Shown: piece after piece, positions 1-8,187 of the stretch | How positions within the stretch are numbered: position 1 is the first letter of the stretch | Layout: each line of letters starts with the position of its first letter | Source: JAVVHE01 sp038238915 | GTDB taxonomy: Bacteria > Pseudomonadota > Alphaproteobacteria > Sphingomonadales > Sphingomonadaceae | Length of the DNA stretch: 64,000 nucleotides | Assembly (NCBI GenBank): GCA_038238915.1 | Contig: JBBSFH010000008.1 | Span: 62,001-126,000 of the forward strand | Direction: 5' to 3' | Notes under the pieces: model-generated | What the model saw: the letters and a program-made list of their open reading frames with translations, nothing else | Told to the model about the DNA's origin: nothing | Databases searched by the model: none | Made by a program: the position numbers and the translations under genes

Positions 1-1065
1 ATCCTGGGCGGCCACATCGATCTGCTTGCGAACACGCTCGTCGTCAGCCGGATCGGCGGCGAGGATACGCAGCGCGCGCTCGCGCAGGCGCGCTACACCG
101 CGCTCGTCACCACCGCGCTCGGCCAGCGCATTACGTTCACCGGCCAGGTACGCGCCGAAGCCGATCACGCCAGCGGCGCGGACAGGTTCGCACCGCCGCA
201 AGCGGACAGCCTATCTCAACCGCAATATGCAGGCGACAATGGCTGGCGCGGGCGCATCATTCCCGCCGCCGCAATCGATGCGATCTGGCCATTCGCAGGC
301 CCCGCGCTCGGCGGCGTGCAGACGATCACGCCGCGCGTTCAGGTCGTCGCCAGCCCGTTCGTCAGCAACGATGCGATCGCCAACGAAGATGCGCGCGCGA
401 TCGATCTGACCGAGAATAATCTCTTCGATATCAATCGCTTCCCTGGCTACGATCGCTGGGAGGGTGGCCGGCGCGTCACCTACGGAGTCGATTACACGCT
501 CGATCGGCCAAACTGGCGCGTCGAGGCCGAACTCGGCCAGAGCTACCGCTTCAGTCGCGCGCCCGATCTCTTCCCCTCGGGCACGGGATTGACCGAGAAT
601 TTTTCCGATATCGTCGGCCGCGCGACCGTTCATGTCGGGCGCTTCGTCTCGCTCACCGATCGCTTCCGCCTCGATCGTTCGGACCTCAAGATCCGCCGAC
701 AGGAGGCCGATCTGACCATCGGCACCAACCGTACCTACGCGCAGATCGCCTACACCCGCCTCAACCGCAACATCGGCATCGAAGACCTGCGTGATCGCTC
801 CGAGGTGCGCGGCGGTGGCCGTGTGCAGTTCGCGCGCTACTGGGCGGCGTTCGGCGCGGCGATCATCGATCTCACCAAGAAATCGGACGATCCCCTGAGC
901 AACGGCAACGGCTTCCAGCCCGTGCGCCACCGCATCGGGCTGTCCTACGACGATGAATGTTTCAGCTTCAGCTTGTCGTGGCGGCGCGATTATCTGACCG
1001 TGCTCGATAAGCCCGCAGGCGATAGCTTCCTGTTCCGGGTGGCGTTCAAGCACCTCGGGCGCTAA
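1..1065 (+). CDS. lptD: LPS-assembly outer membrane protein LptD, C-terminal part
   Basis: The reading frame is open from base 1 and stops at 1065, so the N-terminal part lies outside the window. The visible ~354 residues are rich in alternating aromatic and polar stretches typical of outer-membrane beta strands (for example ITPRVQVVASPF, RVEAELGQSYRFS, FSFSLSWRRDYLTV). They end in FRVAFKHLGR, as expected for the end of the LptD barrel. LptD, with LptE, inserts lipopolysaccharide into the outer leaflet of the outer membrane. The call also rests on context, because lptD-surA-pdxA-rsmA is a conserved proteobacterial gene order. SurA helps fold LptD, so the two genes are linked in function. Confidence 0.88.
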   Translation: MLGGHIDLLANTLVVSRIGGEDTQRALAQARYTALVTTALGQRITFTGQVRAEADHASGADRFAPPQADSLSQPQYAGDNGWRGRIIPAAAIDAIWPFAGPALGGVQTITPRVQVVASPFVSNDAIANEDARAIDLTENNLFDINRFPGYDRWEGGRRVTYGVDYTLDRPNWRVEAELGQSYRFSRAPDLFPSGTGLTENFSDIVGRATVHVGRFVSLTDRFRLDRSDLKIRRQEADLTIGTNRTYAQIAYTRLNRNIGIEDLRDRSEVRGGGRVQFARYWAAFGAAIIDLTKKSDDPLSNGNGFQPVRHRIGLSYDDECFSFSLSWRRDYLTVLDKPAGDSFLFRVAFKHLGR

Positions 1066-1142
1066 GCGGAGGTTCAGCGCAAGGCTGTCAGCGATGACAG
1101 TTGGAACCGGGGGGTCGGCGCAACATCACGGAGAACGACGTT

Positions 1143-2522
1143 TTGAAGCGAATCTGGACGACGGCGATCGTCGCGGCGGCGGGTGCCGCGGCGTGGACCG
1201 CGAGCTTGCAACCCGGCATGGCGCAAGCCACGGACACGCCTGCGGCGGTGCAGACCGAGCCTTCCGATCAGGCGACCCCGTTCCTCGGCAACGATACCCG
1301 CGAACTCGTCGTGCTCGGCAAGAGCGATCCCACGGTGCGCAAGGCAACCGCGCTCGTCAACGGCGACGTCATCACCGACACCGATCTCGAGCAGCGCCTC
1401 AACCTCGTCATCGCCGCGAATGGCGGCAAGGTTGGCGATGAGGAGCGCGAGCGGCTGCGCCTCCAGGTGCTGCGCAACCTGATCGACGAACGGCTGCAGA
1501 TCCAGGAGGCCAAGGCCAAGGAGATCAGCGTCGAAGCGAAAGACATCGACGAGACGTTCGCCCGCGTTGCCAGGAATTTCAAACGCACGCCCACGGATTT
1601 CGATGGCTATCTGCGCGAGCGCGGCGCTTCGGCGGTGACGCTGCGCCAGCAGATCAAGGCCGAACTCGCGTGGAACCGGCTGCTGCGCCGCAAGGTCGAA
1701 CCCTTCGTCAACGTCGGCGACGATGAGGTGCAGGCGGTGATCCACAAGCTCGAACAATCGAAGGGGCAGGAAGAATATCATTTGGGCGAGATCTTCCTCG
1801 CTGCTCCCGCAGGCGCCGATTCGGCCCAGATGGCGGTCGCGCAGAACATCGTCACCCAGGTCCGCCAGGGCGCGTCCTTCGTCGCCTATGCGCGGCAATT
1901 CTCCGAAAGCGCCAGCGCATCGACCGGCGGTGATCTCGGCTGGATGCGCGCCGCACAGCTTCCCGAGGCCGAACGCACCGCGATCGCTGCCTTGAACGCG
2001 GGCCAGATCAGCGAGCCGCTGCACGTCTCGGGCGGCATCGCGATCGTCGCCCTCGTCGACAAGCGCCAGGTGCTGACCGCCGATCCCGACAACGCAACGC
2101 TCAACCTCAAGCAGCTCTCGATCGAGTTCAAGGGTGGCACTGCGGACGAGGCGCAGGGCCGCGCCGCCGTCGCCAAGCTCGCCGCCGCCACCAAGTCGCT
2201 CGGCGGCTGCGGCCGGGTGGAAACCGTTGCCAAGGAAATCGGCGCGGAAGCCTCCTCCAACGATGCGCTGCGCCTCAAGGACATGCCCGAACAGCTTCGC
2301 GCGATCGTGGGGAAGATGCGCATCGGCGAGGCGACCCCGCCGTTTGGTTCGCTCGGCGAGGGCATCCGCGTCCTCGTACTGTGCGGCCGCGACGATACCG
2401 CCGCGCCCAAGATGCCCTCCTTCGAGGAAGTCTACAGCCAGATGAACGATCAGCGCGTCGGCCTCGCCGCGCGCCGCTACCTGCGCGATCTGCGGCGCGA
2501 CGCGATCATCGACTATCGCTGA
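1143..2522 (+). CDS. surA: Periplasmic chaperone / peptidyl-prolyl isomerase SurA
   Basis: A 459-residue protein. I chose the TTG start at 1143 because GGAG lies 9 bases upstream (1130-1133) and translation then begins MKRIWTTAIVAAAGAAAW, a good signal peptide ending near AQA. An upstream ATG at 1101 would put 14 polar residues before it. A SurA_N-type helical region follows (about residues 55-200, LVNGDVITDTDLEQRL). After it comes one parvulin-type rotamase domain (about 205-310), with YHLGEIFLAAP and SASTGGDLGWMRAAQLP as its marker stretches. SurA escorts unfolded outer-membrane proteins, including LptD, across the periplasm. The stop is only 4 bases before pdxA, so the genes are probably cotranscribed. 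Confidence 0.93.
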   Translation: MKRIWTTAIVAAAGAAAWTASLQPGMAQATDTPAAVQTEPSDQATPFLGNDTRELVVLGKSDPTVRKATALVNGDVITDTDLEQRLNLVIAANGGKVGDEERERLRLQVLRNLIDERLQIQEAKAKEISVEAKDIDETFARVARNFKRTPTDFDGYLRERGASAVTLRQQIKAELAWNRLLRRKVEPFVNVGDDEVQAVIHKLEQSKGQEEYHLGEIFLAAPAGADSAQMAVAQNIVTQVRQGASFVAYARQFSESASASTGGDLGWMRAAQLPEAERTAIAALNAGQISEPLHVSGGIAIVALVDKRQVLTADPDNATLNLKQLSIEFKGGTADEAQGRAAVAKLAAATKSLGGCGRVETVAKEIGAEASSNDALRLKDMPEQLRAIVGKMRIGEATPPFGSLGEGIRVLVLCGRDDTAAPKMPSFEEVYSQMNDQRVGLAARRYLRDLRRDAIIDYR

Positions 2523-2526
2523 TCGC

Positions 2527-3522
2527 GTGGACGCAGCGCCCCCCATCGCGGTCGCGCTCGGCGACCCCGCCGGGATCGGCCCCGAGATCGTCGCGTGGGC
2601 ATGGACGCGCGCATCGGGCGCGGGACTGCCGCCCTTCTTCGCGGTCGGCGATCCCGCCTCGCTCAGCGCGGGCGGATTTGGTGCATGGCAGGTGATCGCG
2701 GCACCGCACGAGGCCGCAGCCGTTTTCGAGCGCGCGCTGCCCATCCTCGCCATCCCCGCAGCGGGCGCGATCACGCTCGGCCAGCCCGATCCCGCAGGTG
2801 CGCGCATCGCACTCGACGCGCTCGAACTCGCCACCGGCCTCACGCGCGAGGGCGCGGCGTGCGCGCTCGTCACCGGGCCGATCGCGAAATCGAACATGTA
2901 CGAGATCGGTTTTGCGTACCCGGGCCAGACCGAATTCGTCGCCGAACGCTGCGGCATCGCGGCGGAAAACACCGCAATGCTGCTCGTCGGCCCCGATCTG
3001 CGCACCGCGCCCGTCACCATCCACCTCGCACTCGCCGACGTGTTCGCCGCGCTGACGACCGAGCTGATCGTCTCGCGCGGCCGGGTCGTCGCCCGCACCC
3101 TCCAGCGCGATTTTTCCATCGCGTCCCCACGCATCGCGGTCGCCGGACTGAACCCGCACGCGGGCGAGGGCGGCGCGCTCGGCCGCGAGGAACTCGAGGT
3201 CATCGCGCCTGCAATCGAAATCCTGCGCGCCGAGGGCATCGACGCGACCGGACCGCACTCCGCCGACACCATGTTCCACGCCCGCGCGCGCGCCGGTTAC
3301 GATGCTGCACTATGCATGTATCATGATCAGGCGTTGATCCCGATCAAGACAATCGCCTTCGACGAGGGCGTCAACCTCACCGCCGGGCTGCCGATCGTTC
3401 GCACCGCTCCCGATCATGGCACCGCGTTTGGCATCGCGGGCAAGGGCCTCGCGCGGCCCGATGCGATGATCGCCGCGATCCGTCTCGCCGCCGCCTGCGC
3501 GGCGGCGCGCGCGCAGGTGTGA
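2527..3522 (+). CDS. pdxA: 4-hydroxythreonine-4-phosphate dehydrogenase PdxA
   Basis: 331 residues from a GTG start. PdxA oxidises 4-phosphohydroxy-L-threonine in the DXP-dependent pathway to pyridoxal 5'-phosphate. Family marks are the N-terminal VALGDPAGIGPE, the central ALVTGPIAKSNMYEIGF with PGQTEF, and the C-terminal HSADTMFH, MYHDQALIPIKT and RTAPDHGTAFGIAGKG, which carry the metal-binding histidines. The length is normal for the family. The last four bases overlap the GTG start of rsmA (GTGA), a sign of translational coupling. Confidence 0.96.
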   Translation: MDAAPPIAVALGDPAGIGPEIVAWAWTRASGAGLPPFFAVGDPASLSAGGFGAWQVIAAPHEAAAVFERALPILAIPAAGAITLGQPDPAGARIALDALELATGLTREGAACALVTGPIAKSNMYEIGFAYPGQTEFVAERCGIAAENTAMLLVGPDLRTAPVTIHLALADVFAALTTELIVSRGRVVARTLQRDFSIASPRIAVAGLNPHAGEGGALGREELEVIAPAIEILRAEGIDATGPHSADTMFHARARAGYDAALCMYHDQALIPIKTIAFDEGVNLTAGLPIVRTAPDHGTAFGIAGKGLARPDAMIAAIRLAAACAAARAQV

Positions 3523-4376
3523 ACGCGGCAGCCAACGCACCCCCCAAGCTGCCACCGCTGCGCGAGGTCATCGCGCGCCACGGCCTCGCCGCCAAAAAGT
3601 CGCTCGGCCAGAATTTCCTGCTCGATGGCAATCTCCTCGCCAAAATTGCACGCGTCCCCGGCACGCTGGCGGGCGAACTGGTGTACGAGGTCGGCCCCGG
3701 TCCCGGCGGCCTCACCCGCGCCCTGCTCGCTGCGGGCGCGCAGGTGATCGCGGTCGAGCGCGACGATCGCGCCATTCCCGCGCTCGCCGAACTCGCCGCG
3801 CATTACCCCGGCCGGCTCCGTATCGAAGCCGCCGACGCACTCACGCTCGACGAACCCGCGCTGATCGCCGCTCCCGCGCACGTCGTCGCCAATCTCCCCT
3901 ACAACATCGCCACCCCGCTCCTCGTGCGCTGGCTCGCTACCGAGCCCTGGCCGCCGTGGTGGCAGAGCCTCACACTGATGTTCCAGCGCGAGGTCGCCGA
4001 TCGCATCGTCGCCGCGCCGGGATCGGAAGCCTATGGTCGCCTCGCCGTTCTCGCGGGTGCACGCGCGCACGCTCGCATCGCGCTCACGCTGCCACCCGAG
4101 GCGTTCACGCCCTCGCCCAGGGTCAGCTCGGCGGTGGTCCACCTCACTCCGCGCCTCGATCCTGCGGTACCCGTGGCCGCGCTCGAACGCGTCACGGCGG
4201 CGGCGTTCGGGCAGCGCCGCAAGATGCTGCGCGCCGCGATGCGCGCACTCGCGGGCGGCGTCGAAGCGCTCGATGCCGCGCAGATCGACGGCGCACGCCG
4301 CGCCGAAACGCTCACCATCGCCGAGTTCGAGGCACTCGCGCGCGCGTGGGACGCGGCTCGATCCGTCACGACTTAA
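3519..4376 (+). CDS. rsmA: 16S rRNA dimethyladenosine transferase RsmA (KsgA)
   Basis: 285 residues, GTG start overlapping the pdxA stop. The enzyme dimethylates two adjacent adenines near the 3' end of 16S rRNA using S-adenosylmethionine. The marker stretches are KKSLGQNFLLDGNLL near the N terminus, the SAM-binding VYEVGPGPGGLTRAL, the acidic AVERDDRAIPAL, and the catalytic NLPYNIATPLL. A C-terminal helical domain (FGQRRKMLRAAMRAL) completes the family pattern. Last gene of the lptD-surA-pdxA-rsmA block. Confidence 0.97.
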   Translation: MNAAANAPPKLPPLREVIARHGLAAKKSLGQNFLLDGNLLAKIARVPGTLAGELVYEVGPGPGGLTRALLAAGAQVIAVERDDRAIPALAELAAHYPGRLRIEAADALTLDEPALIAAPAHVVANLPYNIATPLLVRWLATEPWPPWWQSLTLMFQREVADRIVAAPGSEAYGRLAVLAGARAHARIALTLPPEAFTPSPRVSSAVVHLTPRLDPAVPVAALERVTAAAFGQRRKMLRAAMRALAGGVEALDAAQIDGARRAETLTIAEFEALARAWDAARSVTT

Positions 4377-4482
4377 CTTTGCGACGAACCGTCCGTTTTG
4401 ATTGACGGGTCCATATTACCAAACTGCCATGGCGTGCTTATGATTGAATGCCCCAGTCCTCTCACAGTCAGGAGTCATGCCC

Positions 4483-4644
4483 ATGATCGAAGCGCATCAG
4501 GCCTCGCTCAACGCGCGTCACGCGCAGCTTGAAACCCGGATCGCCGCCGAAACTCAGCGCCCGCTCCCTGACAATCTCGCCATCACCCGCCTGAAGCGCG
4601 AAAAGCTCCGACTGAAGGAAGAACTGAACGGCACCCGGCACTAG
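4483..4644 (+). CDS. Small DUF465 (YdcH-like) protein
   Basis: 53 residues, MIEAHQASLNARHAQLETRI at the start and LAITRLKREKLRLKEELN near the end. This matches the short helical DUF465/YdcH family, whose cellular role is not established. AGGAG at 4470-4474 is 8 bases before the ATG at 4483, so I prefer this start over the ATG at 4477 (2-base spacing) or a TTG at 4444. The whole protein looks like one or two charged helices. A GC-rich hairpin follows the stop. Confidence 0.8.
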   Translation: MIEAHQASLNARHAQLETRIAAETQRPLPDNLAITRLKREKLRLKEELNGTRH

Positions 4645-4654
4645 GACGATATCC

Positions 4655-4680
4655 CCCTCTCCCGCGCTTGCGGGAGAGGG
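4655..4680. terminator. GC-rich hairpin between convergent genes
   Basis: CCCTCTCCCGC (4655-4665) and GCGGGAGAGGG (4670-4680) form a perfect 11-bp stem with a 4-base loop. It sits between the convergent ends of the DUF465 gene and tspO, so it could terminate both. There is no T-tract. The CCCTCTCCC composition resembles the other dispersed palindromes in this window, so it may simply be one of those repeats. Confidence 0.5.
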
Positions 4681-4710
4681 ACAGCGCCGACAGGCGCAGG
4701 GTGAGGAGCG

Positions 4711-5199
4711 TCACCGCACCCCCACCCCGCCTCCGAATGGCGCGTTCATCCGAACGATCTTCCAGTTGAGCAGCGTGGCGAAACTCACCCACGCAACATA
4801 GGGCACGACAAGCCAGCTCGCCTGCGTCGACCAGCGCGCGAGCCCCAGCACCAGCGCAAGGCACGAAAACCACAGGAATACCGATTCGATCAGTGACCAG
4901 TCCGGCCGCTGCTTCATGAAGAACAACGGACTCCACAGCGCGTGGAGCGCCATGTTCACCCCGAACAACACCAGGATGCGCGCATGATCTGTGGCCGTGT
5001 GCGCCGCATCCCACGCGATCACCCCCGCCCAGCCGGCCAGCCCGAGGATCACCGACCATGCCGGGCCGAACAGCCAGTCGGGCGGGTTCCAGCTCGGCTT
5101 GGTGAGGCCCCGATACCAGGGGCCGATCCTGGTCAGCGCACCACCCAGCCCAAGCAGCGTCACAACCGCCACGATCGCGACAATCACTGGCAAGCTCAT
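4711..5199 (-). CDS. tspO: TspO/MBR family tryptophan-rich sensory protein
   Basis: 162 residues, five predicted membrane helices. The diagnostic TspO signature is present as LTKPSWNPPDWLFGPAWSV, followed by tryptophan-rich helices (MALHALWSPLFFMKQRPDWS). TspO binds porphyrins, and in purple bacteria it links tetrapyrrole level and oxygen to photosynthesis gene expression. I chose the ATG at 5199 (MSLPVIVAIVAVV) because it overlaps the bchO stop by ATGA; a longer reading frame upstream lies inside bchO and is arginine-rich nonsense. It is the last gene of the bchI-bchD-bchO-tspO operon, which supports a tetrapyrrole-sensing role. Confidence 0.93.
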   Translation of the reverse strand: MSLPVIVAIVAVVTLLGLGGALTRIGPWYRGLTKPSWNPPDWLFGPAWSVILGLAGWAGVIAWDAAHTATDHARILVLFGVNMALHALWSPLFFMKQRPDWSLIESVFLWFSCLALVLGLARWSTQASWLVVPYVAWVSFATLLNWKIVRMNAPFGGGVGVR

Positions 5200-6113
5200 T
5201 TGAAACCCTCGAACACGTGCAGCACCGTCTCGGCCACGCGCGCGGCCGCTTCCTCGTGCGCCAGATGGCCGAGATCGGCGAGACGATCGACCGTGGCACC
5301 GGGCACGAGTGTCGCAACGCGCGTTGCGACCGATGGTGGCACTGCGGCATCGCGCTCGCCCACGATCAGCGCCAGCGGCACCGCCAGCCTCGGCAGATCG
5401 CGTTCGAGCCCCGACAGATCCCAATTCGCCATCATGCCGAGCGCGCCTGCCACATGGCCGTGCGCGCGGAACAGCATCGCATAATCGGCGGCATAGTCCG
5501 CGCCCACCTCGGACCCCGTCGCGCGCTTTAGGAACCGCGCCACGCCTTGCGCGCTCCCCGCCCCCAGCGTGAATAGCCGGGGCACGAACGGATTGACGAA
5601 CAACAGCTTCGCCAGCCCCGGAAACAGCGTCTGCGCGAAGCCCGGAAACGGCAGCAGCGCGCCATTGATCGCCACCAGCACGCGCGTGTGCGGCAGTGCG
5701 CCATCGAGCGCGATGCGCACCGCGATCGCCGCACCCGCCGAATGGCCGACCACACCCACCGGAGCGACCCCCAGTTCGCCCACCAGCGCCGCCACCAGTC
5801 TGGCCATCCCCGGCAATGACAACCCCGTGTCCGCCGGAGTCTGCGTGAACCCGTGCCCCGGCAGATCGGGCGCGATCACCGTGAAATGCTCCGCGAGCAG
5901 CGGGGCCAGCCCGCGCCAGCTATGCGTCGCCGCCCCTGTCCCGTGCAGCAGCAGCAGCGGTGGCCCTGCGCCCCACATCTGCACGTGCCACACGATCCCC
6001 CCCGCGCGCACGAAGCGGCTATGCTCGGCGCCGGGCCACTCCCGCCCCTCGCGCGCCCAATCGGGCTTGCCGGAGGCTGCTTGGGGGGGAGGAATGTCGG
6101 TCATGAGCACCAT
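5196..6113 (-). CDS. bchO: BchO, alpha/beta hydrolase of the Mg-chelatase cluster
   Basis: 305 residues with an alpha/beta-hydrolase fold: LLLLHGTGAATHSW (oxyanion region), APDLPGHGFTQ, nucleophile elbow GVVGHSAGAA with Ser, ALIVGERDAAVP (Asp) and LGHLAHEE (His). BchO is found with bchI and bchD in most phototrophic proteobacteria; its exact reaction is not settled. Two in-frame ATGs (6113 and 6104) could serve as start. The first has GAGGG a few bases upstream and is used here. The stop overlaps the tspO ATG. A palindromic repeat fills the gap to bchD. Confidence 0.92.
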   Translation of the reverse strand: MVLMTDIPPPQAASGKPDWAREGREWPGAEHSRFVRAGGIVWHVQMWGAGPPLLLLHGTGAATHSWRGLAPLLAEHFTVIAPDLPGHGFTQTPADTGLSLPGMARLVAALVGELGVAPVGVVGHSAGAAIAVRIALDGALPHTRVLVAINGALLPFPGFAQTLFPGLAKLLFVNPFVPRLFTLGAGSAQGVARFLKRATGSEVGADYAADYAMLFRAHGHVAGALGMMANWDLSGLERDLPRLAVPLALIVGERDAAVPPSVATRVATLVPGATVDRLADLGHLAHEEAAARVAETVLHVFEGFK

Positions 6114-6117
6114 CGTT

Positions 6118-6245
6118 CCCTCTCCCTCGCTCCGCTACGCTCCGCATTTCCCTCCGCCTGACAGGGGGAGGGTGACCAGGCCGCCAGCACCACCCTCCCC
6201 CGAACCGGGGGACGGAGATGCGACCGAAGGGAGCGAGGGAGAGGG
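6118..6245. repeat. Palindromic intergenic repeat between bchD and bchO
   Basis: The outer arms are a perfect 16-bp inverted repeat, CCCTCTCCCTCGCTCC (6118-6133) and GGAGCGAGGGAGAGGG (6230-6245). Inner stems are also visible (CCCTCCGCCTGACAGGGGGAGGG). The element fills almost all of the bchD-bchO gap. A related element lies at 33951-34071. Such repeats are REP/BIME-like; a role in mRNA folding between bchD and bchO is possible. Confidence 0.75.
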
Positions 6246-6258
6246 AGCGCCATCGCCA

Positions 6259-8187
6259 CTAAACGTCCAACCCCCGCACAACATCGCGCATCGCGCCCGC
6301 GTCCACCCGCGGCAACGCCACGTAGCGCGCACCCATCGCGGCCGCGAACGCGGCCGTCTCCGGACGCGGCCTCGGCGCGGTATCGATCAGCGCCGCCGCG
6401 ATCCCATCCGCGCATAGCAGCCGCGCCGCCACGAGCGCGTCCGCCTGCGCATGTTCGCGTCCCGGCGCACCATCGCGCGACACATTGGCGCGCCCATCGG
6501 TCAGCATCACCACCAGCGGCGTGCGCGCCCGCGCGCGCGCCGCCAATGCCACCCCATGCGCCGCCTCCACCGCCGCGCCGAGCGGCGTCCCCCCGCCCCC
6601 CGCCAGATCGGCCAACGCCCGCTTCGCCCGCGCCAGACTGCGCGTCGGCGGCAACAGCAGTTCAGCGGTCACGCCCCGAAACGCGATCAGCGCCACCTGC
6701 GTCCGCCGCACATAAGCCTCCGCCAGCAATAGCTCGACCGCGCCCTTGGCCTCGGCGAGCCGCGTCAGCGCCGCCGATCCGCTCGCATCGACGACAAACA
6801 CCGTGGTCGATTCGGCGCGCTCCACAAACCGCTTCACCCGAAAATCCTCACGCCGCAGCCTGAGCCGCGCTCCCCCTCCGTCGGCTGCGTCGCCACCTCC
6901 CCCAGCGGGGGAGGATCTAAGATCCTCCCCCGCTGGGGGAGGTGCCCGAAGGGCGGAGGGGGAGCGCGCCCGAAACCGCTGCCACGGTGCCGCCGCCGTC
7001 AACGTCGCCGCAATATCCAGCCGCGCCCCCGTTCGCGGATCGCCCGCGCGCGTCCCCGCGGGTCGCCCGCGTCGCAGCGCCTTCTTCAGCGCGCCCGCCC
7101 CGCCGCGCGCGCCCGCCGCGCGCGCCAGCCGCCCCGCCTCCATCGCGGCGAGCACGCCCGGCGGCACCGCCGCGCGCGTCGCCTCGAGCACGATGTCGCC
7201 GAGCGGCGCGTTCCCCTCCTCCCCCTCCAGGGGAGGTGCCCGCAGGGCGGAGGGGGTGTCTGGCGCAGACGGCGGCGGCGGCGCATCCTCCTCACCCGCA
7301 TCGTCGGGCGCGTCCGCATCGCTCTCCACCTCCGCAGCAGCGGGCATACGCGTCGCACGCGGTGCCAGCACCAGCCGCGCAGCCAGCACGATATCCTCGT
7401 CCGCAATCGTGTCCCGCCCCGCCAGCCAGGCCGCCGCCCGCGCCGCGCGCAACGCCAGCAGCGGCCCGCGCATCGACCTCACCCCGAACGCGGCCGCCGC
7501 CTGCGCCAGCGCATCGATCCCCTCTTCGCTACACGCGGCCGGTGCGCTCGCGCGCACAATTTCAATATCCGTCATCCCGGGCTTGACCCGGGACCTACCT
7601 GCCTCCGTTGGGCCAGCGTCGCACCGAGAAAAAGGCAGGTCCCGGGTCAAGCCCGGGATGACGTGCCGAGGAAGCGCGCCCAGCTCCACCCGGAACGCGC
7701 ACCGCTCCGCAAGCGCCGCCGCCACGCCCTCGTCCTCCACCCCCTCGTCGAGCAAAATCACACCGAACCCGCCCCCCGCATCCATCGCGCCTGCGATCCG
7801 CGCCGCCGTCCCCGCGCCCATCCGCTCGGCCATCGCGCAGATCACCACGCCGCCCGCCGCCGCCGCGAGGAGCCCGCACGCCATCACCCGCGCCCCCGCC
7901 GCCAGACTCGCGGCAAGGTCCACACCGCCCAGCAACCGCTCATCATCCACCGCGACCGGCAGCCGCCGCCACGGCGCATCCTCGCCGAGCGCCGCGCGCA
8001 CTGCGTCCATCCATGCATCGCGCGCCGCGCCGGGCGCACCGCGCACCACCACGCCGCCCAGCCCCGCCGGATCGCGCGCGAACAGCCGCGCCACGCTCAG
8101 CGCGTCCGCCCACCGTACTTGAGATGCCGCCGCTTCAGTTGCCGCCGCTTCAGTTGCCGCCGCTTCAGCCCGCGCCGCGTCGCTCAT
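6259..8187 (-). CDS. bchD: Magnesium chelatase subunit BchD
   Basis: 642 residues. With BchI and BchH it inserts Mg2+ into protoporphyrin IX. The N-terminal AAA+-like half (about 25-275) is degenerate, with no Walker A. An acidic/proline-rich linker (about 285-330) follows. The C-terminal von Willebrand A domain has a MIDAS motif, DASGSAALT (468-475), with LTDGRANVS further on. The ATG at 8187 overlaps the bchI stop (ATGA). About 80 residues in three blocks (about 174-207, 311-327 and 409-439) are translations of palindromic DNA repeats, for example RHVIPGLTRDLPF, PSALRAPPLEGEEGN and PSALRAPPPAGEDLRSS. Without them the protein would be about 560 residues, near the usual purple-bacterial length. 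All three leave the frame open. Confidence 0.96.
   Translation of the reverse strand: MSDAARAEAAATEAAATEAAASQVRWADALSVARLFARDPAGLGGVVVRGAPGAARDAWMDAVRAALGEDAPWRRLPVAVDDERLLGGVDLAASLAAGARVMACGLLAAAAGGVVICAMAERMGAGTAARIAGAMDAGGGFGVILLDEGVEDEGVAAALAERCAFRVELGALPRHVIPGLTRDLPFSRCDAGPTEAGRSRVKPGMTDIEIVRASAPAACSEEGIDALAQAAAAFGVRSMRGPLLALRAARAAAWLAGRDTIADEDIVLAARLVLAPRATRMPAAAEVESDADAPDDAGEEDAPPPPSAPDTPSALRAPPLEGEEGNAPLGDIVLEATRAAVPPGVLAAMEAGRLARAAGARGGAGALKKALRRGRPAGTRAGDPRTGARLDIAATLTAAAPWQRFRARSPSALRAPPPAGEDLRSSPAGGGGDAADGGGARLRLRREDFRVKRFVERAESTTVFVVDASGSAALTRLAEAKGAVELLLAEAYVRRTQVALIAFRGVTAELLLPPTRSLARAKRALADLAGGGGTPLGAAVEAAHGVALAARARARTPLVVMLTDGRANVSRDGAPGREHAQADALVAARLLCADGIAAALIDTAPRPRPETAAFAAAMGARYVALPRVDAGAMRDVVRGLDV
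6871..6963. repeat. In-frame palindromic repeat in bchD, copy 3 (linker/VWA boundary)
   Basis: Arms at 6894-6918 and 6920-6944 are perfect 25-bp inverted copies separated by one base. They are flanked by CCCCCTCCGTCGGCTGCG on one side and TGCCCGAAGGGCGGAGGGGG on the other. The same flanks and architecture recur in the intergenic element at 41068-41149, so this is a member of a dispersed repeat family. Here it is translated as BchD residues about 409-439. Confidence 0.88.
7207..7257. repeat. In-frame repeat in bchD, copy 2 (acidic linker)
   Basis: A shorter relative of the 6871-6963 element, containing CCCCCTCCAGGGGAGG and the shared tail TGCCCGCAGGGCGGAGGGGG. On the bchD strand it encodes TPSALRAPPLEGEEGN, nearly the same peptide as copy 3 gives (SPSALRAPPPAGED). 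So both copies are inserted in the same orientation and frame. Confidence 0.75.
7571..7662. repeat. In-frame palindromic repeat in bchD, copy 1 (AAA+ half)
   Basis: Perfect 26-bp inverted arms at 7571-7596 and 7637-7662, each built on the core CCCGGGCTTGACCCGGG, with a 40-base centre. Translated in frame it gives RHVIPGLTRDLPF ... RSRVKPGMTD inside the AAA+-like domain of BchD. This sequence type differs from copies 2 and 3, so two repeat families have entered the same gene. Confidence 0.9.
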
